From CAMDHY01 sp046156265 (GTDB lineage Bacteria; Pseudomonadota; Alphaproteobacteria; Rhizobiales; Segnochrobactraceae), in NCBI RefSeq assembly GCF_046156265.1, contig NZ_JAWDIR010000002.1, positions 62,001-126,000 on the forward strand: a DNA stretch of 64,000 nucleotides. The letters run 5' to 3'. Below are positions 52,753 to 61,357 of this stretch, in pieces. The notes under the pieces were generated by a model that did no database searches, had not been told where the DNA came from, and saw only the letters and a program-made list of their open reading frames with translations. The position numbers and the translations under genes were made by a program. How positions within the stretch are numbered: the stretch's first letter is position 1; each line of letters starts with the position of its first letter.

Positions 52753-53430
52753 TCAGAAACCCGTCTGCGTCAGGGCAATCGACCACTCGATGTCGCGGAT
52801 CGCGCGGCCGACCGACTGGCCGATCAGATCCATCTTGCGGATCGTCTCGACACGGTCGCGGACATGCTCGCACTCGTCGGCCGACAGCATCATCGGCAGG
52901 AGGTTACACGCCGAGACGAGGCTGATCAGCACGACGTCGCGCGGATCGGGGATCTCGTCGTCGAACAGGATGGCGAACAGGCGCCGCTTCACCTCCCGCT
53001 CGGCACGGCCGTCCACCACCGGGTAGGCGCGCGTCTTGAACACCCAGAGGAAGCGGTCGTCCTTCACCTTGAGGACGCCGCGCTCGACCAGCCGGTCGAG
53101 CGCCTCGGTGCGGAAGTGCTCGCCGTGGCGCGAGAGCTGCGCCAGGTAGGCGTCGATCGGCTGCCCGTTCGGCATCTCGGCGACGAGCGCCAGGGCCTCG
53201 TCGAGCAGAGGCTCGCCGGTCGGCGTCTTGTCGACGACGTCGAGCCGCTTCGGATCGGTATCGACGCGATCCTTGAGCGCGAGGTCCATCAGAAGAGCGC
53301 CGGCGCCCGCGGTATCGAGCCACGGCGCGAACGCGGGCCGGAGCAGGCCCGTCTCGTCGTCGAGGCACAACAGCAGAAGCTCTTCGAGGAACGTGAGATT
53401 CACGGCAGGCGACTCCCCAGCATGATGCAT
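52753..53430 (-). CDS. GPP34 (GOLPH3-like) family protein
   Basis: A 225-residue protein of the GPP34 family. The opening NLTFLEELLLLCLDDETGLL matches the eukaryotic Golgi phosphoprotein 3 core, which binds phosphoinositides. Later parts include LLDEALALVAEMPNGQPIDA, LVERGVLKVKDDRFLWVFKT and VVLISLVSACNLLPMMLSAD (~164-183). Bacterial members occur mainly in actinobacteria and have no settled role. I took ATG 53430 because GGAGG lies 8 nt upstream; a GTG at 53454 would add eight residues. It precedes trkH by 55 nt on the same strand. Confidence 0.82.
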   Translation of the reverse strand: MHHAGESPAVNLTFLEELLLLCLDDETGLLRPAFAPWLDTAGAGALLMDLALKDRVDTDPKRLDVVDKTPTGEPLLDEALALVAEMPNGQPIDAYLAQLSRHGEHFRTEALDRLVERGVLKVKDDRFLWVFKTRAYPVVDGRAEREVKRRLFAILFDDEIPDPRDVVLISLVSACNLLPMMLSADECEHVRDRVETIRKMDLIGQSVGRAIRDIEWSIALTQTGF

Positions 53431-53478
53431 CGCGACGGCCTCCGGGCTCGACACGCGTACCCGCGCGACACTACCGGA

Positions 53479-55212
53479 TCAGTGCTCGAAGTGCAGTAGC
53501 AGATAGGAGCCACCGTCGCGCGATCCGCTCGAGACCCGGTCGGTGAGGCGCGTCAGGATCGCGGCCGATGCCGCCTCCTGGAACGCCGCCTCGTCGAGGT
53601 CGGCGCCGGGGGCCACCGGGGCGGGGGCATGGATGACGGCCGGATCGCCGGAGTGCACGAGTTCCACGGTCAGGTCGGTTTCATCGAACCACGCCGTCAC
53701 GGCCGTGAGGCGCCGCGGCGATCCGCCACGTTCGAGCAGCTCCACGGCCTCGCCGGCGGCGAGCTTGGCGTGGTTCAGCACGTCCCGGCGCACGCCCCAG
53801 GCCGAGCCCTGCTTCTCGAGCATCGCCGTCACGGCGGCCGAGCCGCCCTCGCCCGTCGGCACATAGGTGGCCGTCTGCCGCGAATTCAGGCGGAACAGCA
53901 GGTTGAGGCCGACCGCGCTGACGCCCGCGACGATCACGGCATCCTCGAAGAGCGCGCGTACGAGATCGGGCGCCGTCGACACCATGTCCTCGTAGGCGAT
54001 GCCGATCAGGCCGAGGCTGACGGAGACGCCGACCAGGAAGACGCCGCGGCTGTCGAGGGCGCGGCTCGCGACGAGCTCGATGCCGGAGGCGATCAGGAAC
54101 GACGCGGCATAGAGCGCCACCGCCCCCATCACCGGCCCCGGCATCAGCGTCAGGGTGACGGTTAGCTTCGGCATCAGGGCGAGCGCCAGCATCATCGCCG
54201 CGACGACGAGCCCGATGACCCGCGAGGTCGCTCGGCTCGCGTGGGCGAGGCCGATGTTGGCGGAGGACGGCGCCACCTGCATGCCGCCGAAGACGCCGGA
54301 GGCGATGTCGCCGATGCCGTTGGCGGTGATGCCGCCGGCGACGCGGCGCATGTCAGGGCGGCGCCACGCCGCGTCGTCCATCTTGTCGATGATGACGACG
54401 CAGGCGAGCGTGTCGAGGCCGACCATGATCGCCATCACCGAGAGGGCGGCGAGGGTGCCGACGCCGACGTCGAAGGCGGGCAGACTGATCGCCGGCAGGC
54501 CGAACAGCGGCGCGGCGGCGATCCGGTCGCCCCCCTCCAGGATGCCGAAGCCGGCTGCCGTGGCGACGCCGAGGGTGAGGCCGACGAACAGGGCATAGAG
54601 CTTCAGCGCGCGCGAGCCCCACACCGACAGTGCCGCGATGGCGCCGAAGGTCACGAGGAAGACAATGAACTCCGGCAGCTGCACTGCGCTCGCGTGGTCG
54701 AGGCCGAGGCCACCCTCGAAGGCGTATTCGACGAGCGACAGGCCGGCCACGAGCACGACGACACCGGCGACCTGCGAGGGGAAGACCGAGCGGAGATAGG
54801 GGATCGCGCGCGCCACGAAGAGCTGAACGACGCCGCTCGTCAGCCCGATCATCACCAGCGCCGAGGGACCGGCGACCTTCATCGCCCCGCTGACGATGCC
54901 GATGTAGAAGGGATTGGGGATGTGGACGATCAGGCCGCCGGAGCCGACACCGCGGCCGACCGCCTGCAGCAGCGTCGCGACCGCCATCGCCAACACCGTC
55001 CCCGACAGGATGAGGCGCGTCGCCTCCGCCCCCACCCCCGCCGACCGGCAGGCGATCAGCACGTAGGCGGAGAGCGACAGGGCCATCACGGCGTGTTGCG
55101 TGGCGAGACTGAGGAGCGCCACCAGTGGCGGCCGCTCGTCGGCGGCGTAGCTGAGATCGGGCGGGCGCTGGCGGGGCGGGCCCGGGACGAGCAGCAGACG
55201 CGACAGATTCAT
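53479..55212 (-). CDS. NCS2-family nucleobase permease fused to an anti-sigma-like (GHKL) domain
   Basis: A 577-residue protein. Residues ~25-430 form a nucleobase:cation symporter 2 core (PPLVALLSLATQHAVMALSL; GLIVHIPNPFYIGIVSGAMK; GDIASGVFGGMQVAPSSANI, the last with the NCS2 QxxxSxxN-like motif). The C-terminal ~120 residues (~458-577) look like an RsbW-type GHKL fold: NHAKLAAGEAVELLERGG at the N-box position with a degenerate Asn, TAVTAWFDETDLTVELVHSG resembling the G1 strand, and a final GGSYLLLHFEH. A STAS anti-sigma antagonist gene is directly divergent at 55449. GAGAGGA lies before the ATG. Confidence 0.8.
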   Translation of the reverse strand: MNLSRLLLVPGPPRQRPPDLSYAADERPPLVALLSLATQHAVMALSLSAYVLIACRSAGVGAEATRLILSGTVLAMAVATLLQAVGRGVGSGGLIVHIPNPFYIGIVSGAMKVAGPSALVMIGLTSGVVQLFVARAIPYLRSVFPSQVAGVVVLVAGLSLVEYAFEGGLGLDHASAVQLPEFIVFLVTFGAIAALSVWGSRALKLYALFVGLTLGVATAAGFGILEGGDRIAAAPLFGLPAISLPAFDVGVGTLAALSVMAIMVGLDTLACVVIIDKMDDAAWRRPDMRRVAGGITANGIGDIASGVFGGMQVAPSSANIGLAHASRATSRVIGLVVAAMMLALALMPKLTVTLTLMPGPVMGAVALYAASFLIASGIELVASRALDSRGVFLVGVSVSLGLIGIAYEDMVSTAPDLVRALFEDAVIVAGVSAVGLNLLFRLNSRQTATYVPTGEGGSAAVTAMLEKQGSAWGVRRDVLNHAKLAAGEAVELLERGGSPRRLTAVTAWFDETDLTVELVHSGDPAVIHAPAPVAPGADLDEAAFQEAASAAILTRLTDRVSSGSRDGGSYLLLHFEH

Positions 55213-55448
55213 GCTGGCCCGGTCCTCTCTCGCGCAGCGGCGCCGGCCGGACCGGCACACCCCAAAGGTCCGGCCCGGAGCCCTGCCGGACCTCGCACCG
55301 GTTCCGCATCGTTCATGCCACAGCCGGCGCGGGCTGGACAGGCGGCGGCGGGGTCGGTATCCGTTCTTGCGCGCGAACCCTGCCGCGCGCGCCCTCCCGA
55401 TCGCGTCCCGATCCGGGTGAGGGCGGCGGCCCAACCGACGGAACGATC

Positions 55449-55787
55449 ATGACGATTGCGACGGAACGCTCGGGCGATGTGCTGGTGCTGCTCCCCCAGG
55501 GGCGCCTCGACAGCAACAACGCGGCGGCGGTCGAGAGCGAAATCCTCGCCCACGTCACGGCGGGCACGAACCGCATCGTCGTCGACTTCTCGGGCCTCGA
55601 CTACATCTCCAGCGCCGGCCTGCGCGTCGTTCTCGTCGTCGCCAAGCGGCTGAAGCAGGCGGGCGGAGCCCTGGTGCTGTGCCGGCTGCCGGCGCACATC
55701 CGCGAGGTCTTCGAGATCTCCGGCTTCCTGTCGATCCTGAAGTCGGCCGACACCCGCGAGGACGCACTGGCCGCCGTCAGCGCCTGA
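55449..55787 (+). CDS. STAS-domain anti-sigma-factor antagonist
   Basis: A 112-residue single STAS domain protein of the RsbV/SpoIIAA type. The fold is visible as VLVLLPQGRLDSNNAAAVES (~11-30), IVVDFSGLDYISSAGLRVVL (~43-62) with the phosphorylatable Ser in YISSAG, and ALVLCRLPAHIREVFEISGF (~74-93). It would bind a GHKL anti-sigma kinase when unphosphorylated. No free RsbW gene is nearby, but the divergent permease has an RsbW-like tail. Start ATG 55449. Confidence 0.9.
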   Translation: MTIATERSGDVLVLLPQGRLDSNNAAAVESEILAHVTAGTNRIVVDFSGLDYISSAGLRVVLVVAKRLKQAGGALVLCRLPAHIREVFEISGFLSILKSADTREDALAAVSA

Positions 55788-56139
55788 GCCGGGGCCGGGG
55801 CGGTCGTCCCGGCTGCGCACAGGCCGCGGTGCCACGTCGGCCGCCGGCGCACACGCCGTTGACGGGCGGCGGGTTTTCCGTCATCACCACCGCCGAGTTC
55901 CAGCGTGACGCGGCCTCGCATGTCCTTTGCCCATCCTCTCGCCTCGCATGACGCCCGCCGCTTCGGTGGCGGCGACCGCGTGCGTCAGGGTGCGGCCGGG
56001 CGGCCTGCGTCGAAAACGACCACGACGACGCGCTGATCCTCTCCTCGCCCCCGCCGCACTCCCCGGGGACGGGGAGGGACGGACGCCCGCGCGGGTCGCC
56101 GCCACGCCGGGCGCCATCGGGAGGCAGGAGCTGAGAACC
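55788..56139. other. 352-bp intergenic region before asd
   Basis: No coding sequence stands out. It is G+C-rich throughout. I see no strong terminator for the STAS gene (a 7-bp stem at 55787-55814 has no T-run) and no recognisable riboswitch. GGGAGGCAGGAG lies about 12 nt before the asd start and is its ribosome-binding site. Confidence 0.5.
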
Positions 56140-57174
56140 ATGGGCTATTCCGTCGCCGTCGTCGGCGCGACCGGCAACGTCGGTCGCGAGATCCTCGACA
56201 TCCTCGACGAGCGCGGCTTCCCCGCCGACGAGGTCGTCGCCGTCGCGTCCCGCCGCAGCCAGGGCACCGAGGTCTCCTTCGGTGACAAGACGCTGAAGGT
56301 GAAGGCGCTCGAGACGGTCGACTTCTCCAAGATCGACATCTGCCTGATGTCGGCCGGTGGTGCGATCTCGAAGGAGTGGTCGCCGAAGATCGCCGCTCAG
56401 GGCTGCGTCGTCATCGACAACTCGTCGACCTGGCGCATGGACCCCGACGTGCCGCTGATCGTGCCGGAGGTGAACGCCGACGCCATCGCCGGCTTCCGCA
56501 AGAAGAACATCATCGCCAACCCGAACTGCTCGACCGCGCAGCTCGTCGTGGCGCTGAAGCCCATCCACGACCGCGCCGGCATCAAGCGCGTCGTCGTCGC
56601 CACCTACCAGTCGGTGTCCGGCGCCGGCAAGGACGCGATGGACGAGCTCTTCGAGCAGACGCGGGCGATCTTCGTCTCCGACCCGGTGGAATCGAAGAAG
56701 TTCACCAAGCGCATCGCCTTCAACGTCATCCCCCACATCGACGTCTTCCTGGACGACGGCTTCACCAAGGAAGAGTGGAAGATGACGGTGGAGACCAAGA
56801 AGATCCTCGATCCGAAGATCAAGGTGGTCGCCACCTGCGTGCGCGTGCCGGTGTTCGTTTCGCACTCCGAGGCCGTCCACCTCGAGCTCGAGAACCCGCT
56901 GTCGGCCGACGAGTGCCGCGAGATGCTGCGCGAGGCGCCGGGCTGCCTCGTCGTCGACAAGCGCGAGGACGGCGGCTACGTCACCCCGCACGAGGCGACC
57001 GGCGAGGACGCCACCTACATCTCCCGCATCCGCGAGGACCCGACGGTGGAGAACGGCCTCGCGATGTGGGTCGTCTCCGACAACCTGCGCAAGGGCGCGG
57101 CGCTGAACGCCGTGCAGATCGCCGAGGTCCTGGTCAACCGCAAGCTGATCCAGGCGAAGCGCCAGGCCGCGTAG
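56140..57174 (+). CDS. asd: aspartate-semialdehyde dehydrogenase
   Basis: A 344-residue NADPH-dependent enzyme that reduces aspartyl-phosphate to the semialdehyde for lysine, methionine and threonine synthesis. GATGNVGREIL (~9-19) binds NADP, the catalytic Cys lies in IIANPNCSTAQLVVALKPIH (~126-145), SVSGAGKDAMDEL (~157-169) follows, and FNVIPHIDVFLDDGFTKEEW (~194-213) contributes to the active site. The His of the C-terminal part lies in FVSHSEAVHLEL. Length is typical for alphaproteobacteria. GGGAGGCAGGAG precedes the ATG. Confidence 0.96.
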   Translation: MGYSVAVVGATGNVGREILDILDERGFPADEVVAVASRRSQGTEVSFGDKTLKVKALETVDFSKIDICLMSAGGAISKEWSPKIAAQGCVVIDNSSTWRMDPDVPLIVPEVNADAIAGFRKKNIIANPNCSTAQLVVALKPIHDRAGIKRVVVATYQSVSGAGKDAMDELFEQTRAIFVSDPVESKKFTKRIAFNVIPHIDVFLDDGFTKEEWKMTVETKKILDPKIKVVATCVRVPVFVSHSEAVHLELENPLSADECREMLREAPGCLVVDKREDGGYVTPHEATGEDATYISRIREDPTVENGLAMWVVSDNLRKGAALNAVQIAEVLVNRKLIQAKRQAA

Positions 57175-57192
57175 GGTCCGGCCGCTGACGGT

Positions 57193-57210
57193 CCGGTCGC
57201 CGACGACCGG
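57193..57210. terminator. weak hairpin between convergent asd and kinase genes
   Basis: A 7-bp stem (CCGGTCG / CGACCGG) with a 4-nt loop, 19 nt after the asd stop and 46 nt beyond the kinase stop. No T-tract. It may still help to end both transcripts. Confidence 0.35.
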
Positions 57211-57255
57211 CGGCCCCACCCGGCTGCCCGAGGCGTCGCCCCGGGCGGCACCGGC

Positions 57256-58221
57256 TCAGACCTCGCCGGGGGCCTCGCCGGCCTCCCTGAGCCGCTCGTC
57301 GACCTCCGCCGCGCGCGGCAGGTCGGCGCCGGCGCGGCCGCAGGTGATCGCCGCGGCGGCGCTCGCATAGCGCAGCACGCGGCGGAGCGTCTTCTCGTCG
57401 ATCGAGGCGAGCGCTGCCGGCGCCATGGCGTTCTCCTCGGCGAGCCGCCACAAGAGCGCCGCCTGGAAAGTGTCGCCGGCGCCGACGGTGTCGACCACCG
57501 CCGTCGGCATCGCCGGCACGAAGGTGCGCAAGGACGACGTGAAGGCGTGGGCGCCCTCGCCGCCGTCGGTGACGACGACGAGCCTCGCGCCGCCCTTCAG
57601 CCAGCCGGCGGCGACGTCGGCCATCGCGGCACCGCCATAGAGCACGCCGAGATCCTCACGGCTGACCTTGACGAGGTCGGCGATCGCCAGCCACTCGGCG
57701 AGGCGGGCGCGCCAGATGTCGAGATCCGGCTCCACCGACAGCCGCACGTTCGGATCGACGGAGACCACCACGCCCGGCGACCGCGAGCGCGCCAGCGCGA
57801 GTTCGCTCGTCCCGGTCGGCTCGGTGACCAGCGAGAACGAGCCGGCGTGGATGACGCGGGAGCCGAGCGGCAGGCGGGGCAGGTCGGCCGTCTCGAGCGA
57901 GCGGTCGGCGGCGCGGTGGCCGTGGAAGGCGTAGGCGGGCACGCCATGGGCATCGACGCCGACGAGGCTGATCGTCGTCGGCCCGCCCTTGCGGACGATC
58001 ATGCCCGTCCCGACGCCTTCCGCCTCCAGGCGCTTCAGCAGCTTCGCACCGAGGAAGTCGATGGAGATGCCGGTGACGAGCGACACCTCGGCGCCGAGGC
58101 GCGCGAGGCCGACGGCGACGTTGTAGGGCGAGCCGCCAGGGTGGGCGTCGAAGCGCAGCGACGCGCCGCCTTCCCCGGCGACGAACAGGTCGAACAGCGC
58201 TTCGCCACAGACGATGAACAT
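57256..58221 (-). CDS. PfkB-family carbohydrate kinase (fructokinase-like)
   Basis: A 321-residue ribokinase-fold kinase. The N-terminus reads MFIVCGEALFDLFVAGEGGA, the first PfkB signature region is DAHPGGSPYNVAVGLARLGA (~26-45), and the catalytic motif VDTVGAGDTFQAALLWRLAE (~246-265) holds the base Asp. ATP is the likely donor; the sugar is not predictable, fructose being the commonest. The ATG at 58221 has a GGGA 8 nt upstream; an ATG at 58230 is an alternative. No sugar transporter is adjacent. Confidence 0.88.
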   Translation of the reverse strand: MFIVCGEALFDLFVAGEGGASLRFDAHPGGSPYNVAVGLARLGAEVSLVTGISIDFLGAKLLKRLEAEGVGTGMIVRKGGPTTISLVGVDAHGVPAYAFHGHRAADRSLETADLPRLPLGSRVIHAGSFSLVTEPTGTSELALARSRSPGVVVSVDPNVRLSVEPDLDIWRARLAEWLAIADLVKVSREDLGVLYGGAAMADVAAGWLKGGARLVVVTDGGEGAHAFTSSLRTFVPAMPTAVVDTVGAGDTFQAALLWRLAEENAMAPAALASIDEKTLRRVLRYASAAAAITCGRAGADLPRAAEVDERLREAGEAPGEV

Positions 58222-58291
58222 CGAGAGCATTCCCGGCCCGGACCGGGCGGACCTTGCACCGACGACCCGCCGCAAGTCCAGCCGGACGCCC

Positions 58292-58531
58292 TCAGCCCGG
58301 CGGGTGCGCCAGCCGCACGCCGGGGCCCTCGCCGTCGGCGGCAATCAGGCGCACGCCCGCCTCGGTGAGCGCCCGCACGATCTGCGCCTCGCTGGCACGG
58401 TGCAGCTCGTGCCGGCCGCCTTCGAAGTCACGCACGGTCGAGCGCGACACGCCGGCGTGCTCGGCGAGCTCGGCCTGGCTCCAGTCGAGCAGCCCACGGG
58501 CGGCACGGCTCTGTTCGGGGCGAAGATTCAT
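58292..58531 (-). CDS. small XRE-family helix-turn-helix regulator
   Basis: A 79-residue DNA-binding protein that is almost wholly an HTH_3 domain: MNLRPEQSRAARGLLDWSQA then ELAEHAGVSRSTVRDFEGGR (~21-40). The short tail has GVRLIAADGEGPGVRL. I took ATG 58531. The 115-bp gap to the divergent antiporter is notably A+T-rich near 58561-58590 and holds a TGGT-N8-ACCA repeat (58554-58569), which may be its operator. Target genes unknown; the antiporter is a candidate. Confidence 0.82.
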   Translation of the reverse strand: MNLRPEQSRAARGLLDWSQAELAEHAGVSRSTVRDFEGGRHELHRASEAQIVRALTEAGVRLIAADGEGPGVRLAHPPG

Positions 58532-58645
58532 GGTGCTCGGCACTTGCCCAATGTGGTCGTAATCAACCATATTATATGAATATAGACAAGCCGGGGCTCC
58601 GTGCCCCTCTCCGGACCTCCAGTTCCACGAGGCCCCGCCCGCTCC

Positions 58646-60607
58646 ATGCCGCACGACACGCCCCTGATCGCCACCATCGTCGTCGGCCTTGGTCTGGCGT
58701 TCGTCTTCGGCGTGATCGCCCAGCGGCTGCGGCTGTCACCGCTGGTCGGCTACCTCGTTGCCGGCGTCGTCGTCGGGCCGTTCACGCCGGGCTTCGTCGC
58801 CGACCAGCATCTTGCCACCGAACTCGCCGAAATCGGCGTCATCCTGCTGATGTTCGGCGTCGGGCTGCACTTCTCGCTGAAGGACCTGTTGTCGGTGCGG
58901 GCGATCGCCGTGCCCGGCGCGGTCGTGCAGATGGCCGCCGCCACCGCGATGGGCTTCGGCCTCGGCACGATGATGGGCTGGCCGGTCCCGGCGAGCCTCG
59001 TGTTCGGCCTCGCCCTGTCGGTGGCGAGTACGGTGGTGCTGCTCAGGGCGATGCAGGAGCGTCGGCTGATCGAGACCGAGCGCGGCCGCATCGCCGTCGG
59101 CTGGCTGATCGTCGAGGATCTCGCGATGGTGCTGGCGCTGGTGCTCCTGCCGGCGCTCGCGAGCCTCATCAGCGGCGGCGAAGAGATGGTCCGGTCCGAT
59201 CCGATCGCCGCCCGGCTCGGGCTGGGGCTTCCCGGCGTGATCGGCCTGACGCTCGCCAAGGTGGCGGCCTTCGTCGCCGTCATGCTGCTGGTCGGACGGC
59301 GGGTGATCCCGTGGGTGCTGCACTACGTCGCCCACACCGGCTCGCGCGAGCTGTTCCGCCTCGCCGTGCTGGCGATCGCGCTCGGGGTCGCCTTCGGCGC
59401 GGCGAAGCTGTTCGGCGTCTCGCTGGCGCTCGGCGCCTTCTTCGCCGGCATGGTCTTGAGCGAATCCGAGCTCAGCCACCGCGCGGCGGAGGAATCACTG
59501 CCGCTGCGTGACGCCTTCGCGGTGCTGTTCTTCGTCTCGGTCGGGATGCTGTTCGACCCCTTCAGCGTCATTCAGGATCCGCTGCCGCTGCTGGCGACGC
59601 TGTTCATCATCGTCGTCGGCAAGTCGATCGTCGCCTACCTGATCGTCCGGATGTTCCGCCATCCGGTGGGAACGGCGCTGACGATCGCCGCGAGTCTCGC
59701 CCAGATCGGCGAGTTCTCCTTCATCCTGGCGAGCCTCGGCACCCGGCTCGACCTTTTGCCGGACGAGGCGAGCGACCTCATTCTCGCCGGCGCCATCCTG
59801 TCGATCATGCTCAATCCGCTGATCTTCGCCATCCTCGACAGGCTGCGGCCCCGGCTCGAGCCGCGCGTCGAGCGCTACGCCCCTGCTGCGGCGGCGCCGG
59901 CCGCGCCGGTGCCCGCACCCGGCGCCCCGCCCGCGCCGGTGCCGTCGGCAGCAAGCGACGGAAAGGTCGAGGCGACTGCCAACGACGCCTCCGACGAGCC
60001 GCGCCTGCAGACCGACCTCGCCGGCCACACCATTCTCGTCGGCTACGGCCGGGTCGGCAGCCTCGTCGGCGCCGCGCTCAAGGACGGCGGCACGCCCTTC
60101 CTCGTCATCGAGGACGCCGACAAGGCGGTGACGCGCATCCGCGACAGCGCGGTGGAGGTGATCGTCGGCAATGCCGCGAGCCCCGACGTGCTGGCGGCCG
60201 CCAACCTCGCCGGCGCCCGCCGCCTCGTCGTGGCGATTCCGAACGCCTTCGAGGCGGGCCAGGTGGTCGGCCAGGCGCGAACCGCGAGCGCCGCGATCGA
60301 GATCATCGCCCGCGCCCACTCCGACGCCGAGGTCGAGTACCTGAACGATCTCGGCGCGAACACCGTCATCATGGGCGAGCGCGAGATCGCCCGCGGCATG
60401 ATCGAGCAGCTCGGCACCGCCCACCCGTCGGTCGAGGAATTGATGCCGGGGGCGCCGACAGCTGGCGGGCCGGTCACGCCGGCCACCGCTGACCCGCCAG
60501 ACTTGCCGCCGGACCCGGCAGCGGATGTCGCCTCGCCCGACGCTCCCGCGGCGGGCGACCCGCGCGCCGGGAGGACGGACGCAGACGGCCCCATCGTCAG
60601 ATCGTGA
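58646..60607 (+). CDS. Kef-type K+/H+ antiporter (CPA2 family) with TrkA-N domain
   Basis: A 653-residue transporter. Residues ~8-400 are a CPA2 membrane domain (LRLSPLVGYLVAGVVVGPFT; SVASTVVLLRAMQERRLIET; GALSLA-like VSLALGAFFAGMVLSESELS). A ~60-residue Ala/Pro linker follows (APAAPVPAPGAPPAPVPSAA), then a Rossmann TrkA-N domain starting HTILVGYGRVGSLVGAALKD with the acidic FLVIEDADK. The closest type is the YbaL/Kef group of K+ efflux-H+ antiporters. I preferred the ATG at 58646. The C-terminus is a Pro/Asp/Ala tail that overlaps the next convergent gene by 11 nt. Confidence 0.9.
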   Translation: MPHDTPLIATIVVGLGLAFVFGVIAQRLRLSPLVGYLVAGVVVGPFTPGFVADQHLATELAEIGVILLMFGVGLHFSLKDLLSVRAIAVPGAVVQMAAATAMGFGLGTMMGWPVPASLVFGLALSVASTVVLLRAMQERRLIETERGRIAVGWLIVEDLAMVLALVLLPALASLISGGEEMVRSDPIAARLGLGLPGVIGLTLAKVAAFVAVMLLVGRRVIPWVLHYVAHTGSRELFRLAVLAIALGVAFGAAKLFGVSLALGAFFAGMVLSESELSHRAAEESLPLRDAFAVLFFVSVGMLFDPFSVIQDPLPLLATLFIIVVGKSIVAYLIVRMFRHPVGTALTIAASLAQIGEFSFILASLGTRLDLLPDEASDLILAGAILSIMLNPLIFAILDRLRPRLEPRVERYAPAAAAPAAPVPAPGAPPAPVPSAASDGKVEATANDASDEPRLQTDLAGHTILVGYGRVGSLVGAALKDGGTPFLVIEDADKAVTRIRDSAVEVIVGNAASPDVLAAANLAGARRLVVAIPNAFEAGQVVGQARTASAAIEIIARAHSDAEVEYLNDLGANTVIMGEREIARGMIEQLGTAHPSVEELMPGAPTAGGPVTPATADPPDLPPDPAADVASPDAPAAGDPRAGRTDADGPIVRS

Positions 60608-61340
60608 TGCCGCCGTCGATGACGAGCGCCTGGCCGGTGGTGAAGGCCGATTCGTCGGAGGCGAGGTAGACGGCAAGCGCCGCCACTTCCTCGGCCTTGC
60701 CGATGCGGCCGATCGGCTGGCGGGCGATGAAGGCCTTGCGCGCCGCCTCGGCGTCGGCCGCCGCCGCGACACGGCCGTGCCAGGACGGCGTCTCGACGGT
60801 GCCCGGGCAGATGGCGTTGCAGCGGATGCCGCGGCCGACGAAATCGGCGGCGACCGACTTCGTCAGGCCCACCACCGCCGCCTTGGTGACGCCGTAGGCA
60901 AAGCGGTTGGGGAAGCCCTTCACGCTGCCCACCACCGAGGCCATCTGGACGATCGAGCCGCCGCCGGCGGCCAGCATCGCCGGCAGGAAGGCCCGCGTCA
61001 TCCGGTACATGGAGCGCACGTTGAGCTCCATGGAGAAGTCGAAATCCTCTTCCTCGCAGTCGAGGATGGAGCCGTGGTGGACGAAGCCGGCGATGTTGGC
61101 GAGCACGTCGACCGCTCCCACCTCCTCGGCGAAGGCCGTGATCGCATCGCCATCGAGCACGTCGAGATGGCCGACGGCGAGAGCGGGATTATCTTTCTTC
61201 AGCGCCGCCAGCGCCTCCTCGTCGATGTCGGTGGCGAGGACGCGCGCACCTTCACGCGCAAACGCCAGCGCCGTCGCCCGGCCAATCCCCTGCCCCGCCG
61301 CCGTCACCACCGCCCTCTTTCCCGCCAGCCGTCCCGTCAC
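60597..61340 (-). CDS. SDR family oxidoreductase, BDH2/DHRS6-like
   Basis: A 247-residue short-chain dehydrogenase. The cofactor motif reads TAAGQGIG (~12-19) instead of TGxxxGIG, a variant typical of BDH2/DHRS6 and related bacterial sugar-acid dehydrogenases. VLATDID follows beta-2 (NAD), ANIAG is the NNAG position, and YGVTK holds the catalytic pair. Substrates in this branch include (R)-3-hydroxybutyrate-like acids and 2-keto-3-deoxy-L-fuconate. Starts at GTG 61340 with GGAGA upstream. The A+T-rich ATPase gene ends only 17 nt upstream, so this gene may lack its original promoter. Confidence 0.87.
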   Translation of the reverse strand: MTGRLAGKRAVVTAAGQGIGRATALAFAREGARVLATDIDEEALAALKKDNPALAVGHLDVLDGDAITAFAEEVGAVDVLANIAGFVHHGSILDCEEEDFDFSMELNVRSMYRMTRAFLPAMLAAGGGSIVQMASVVGSVKGFPNRFAYGVTKAAVVGLTKSVAADFVGRGIRCNAICPGTVETPSWHGRVAAAADAEAARKAFIARQPIGRIGKAEEVAALAVYLASDESAFTTGQALVIDGGITI

Positions 61341-61357
61341 GTCACGTCTCCATTCTT

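Noticed and set aside
55787..55814. Possible terminator after the STAS gene
   Set aside because: The 7-bp stem has a long G+C loop and no T-tract, which is too weak to annotate.
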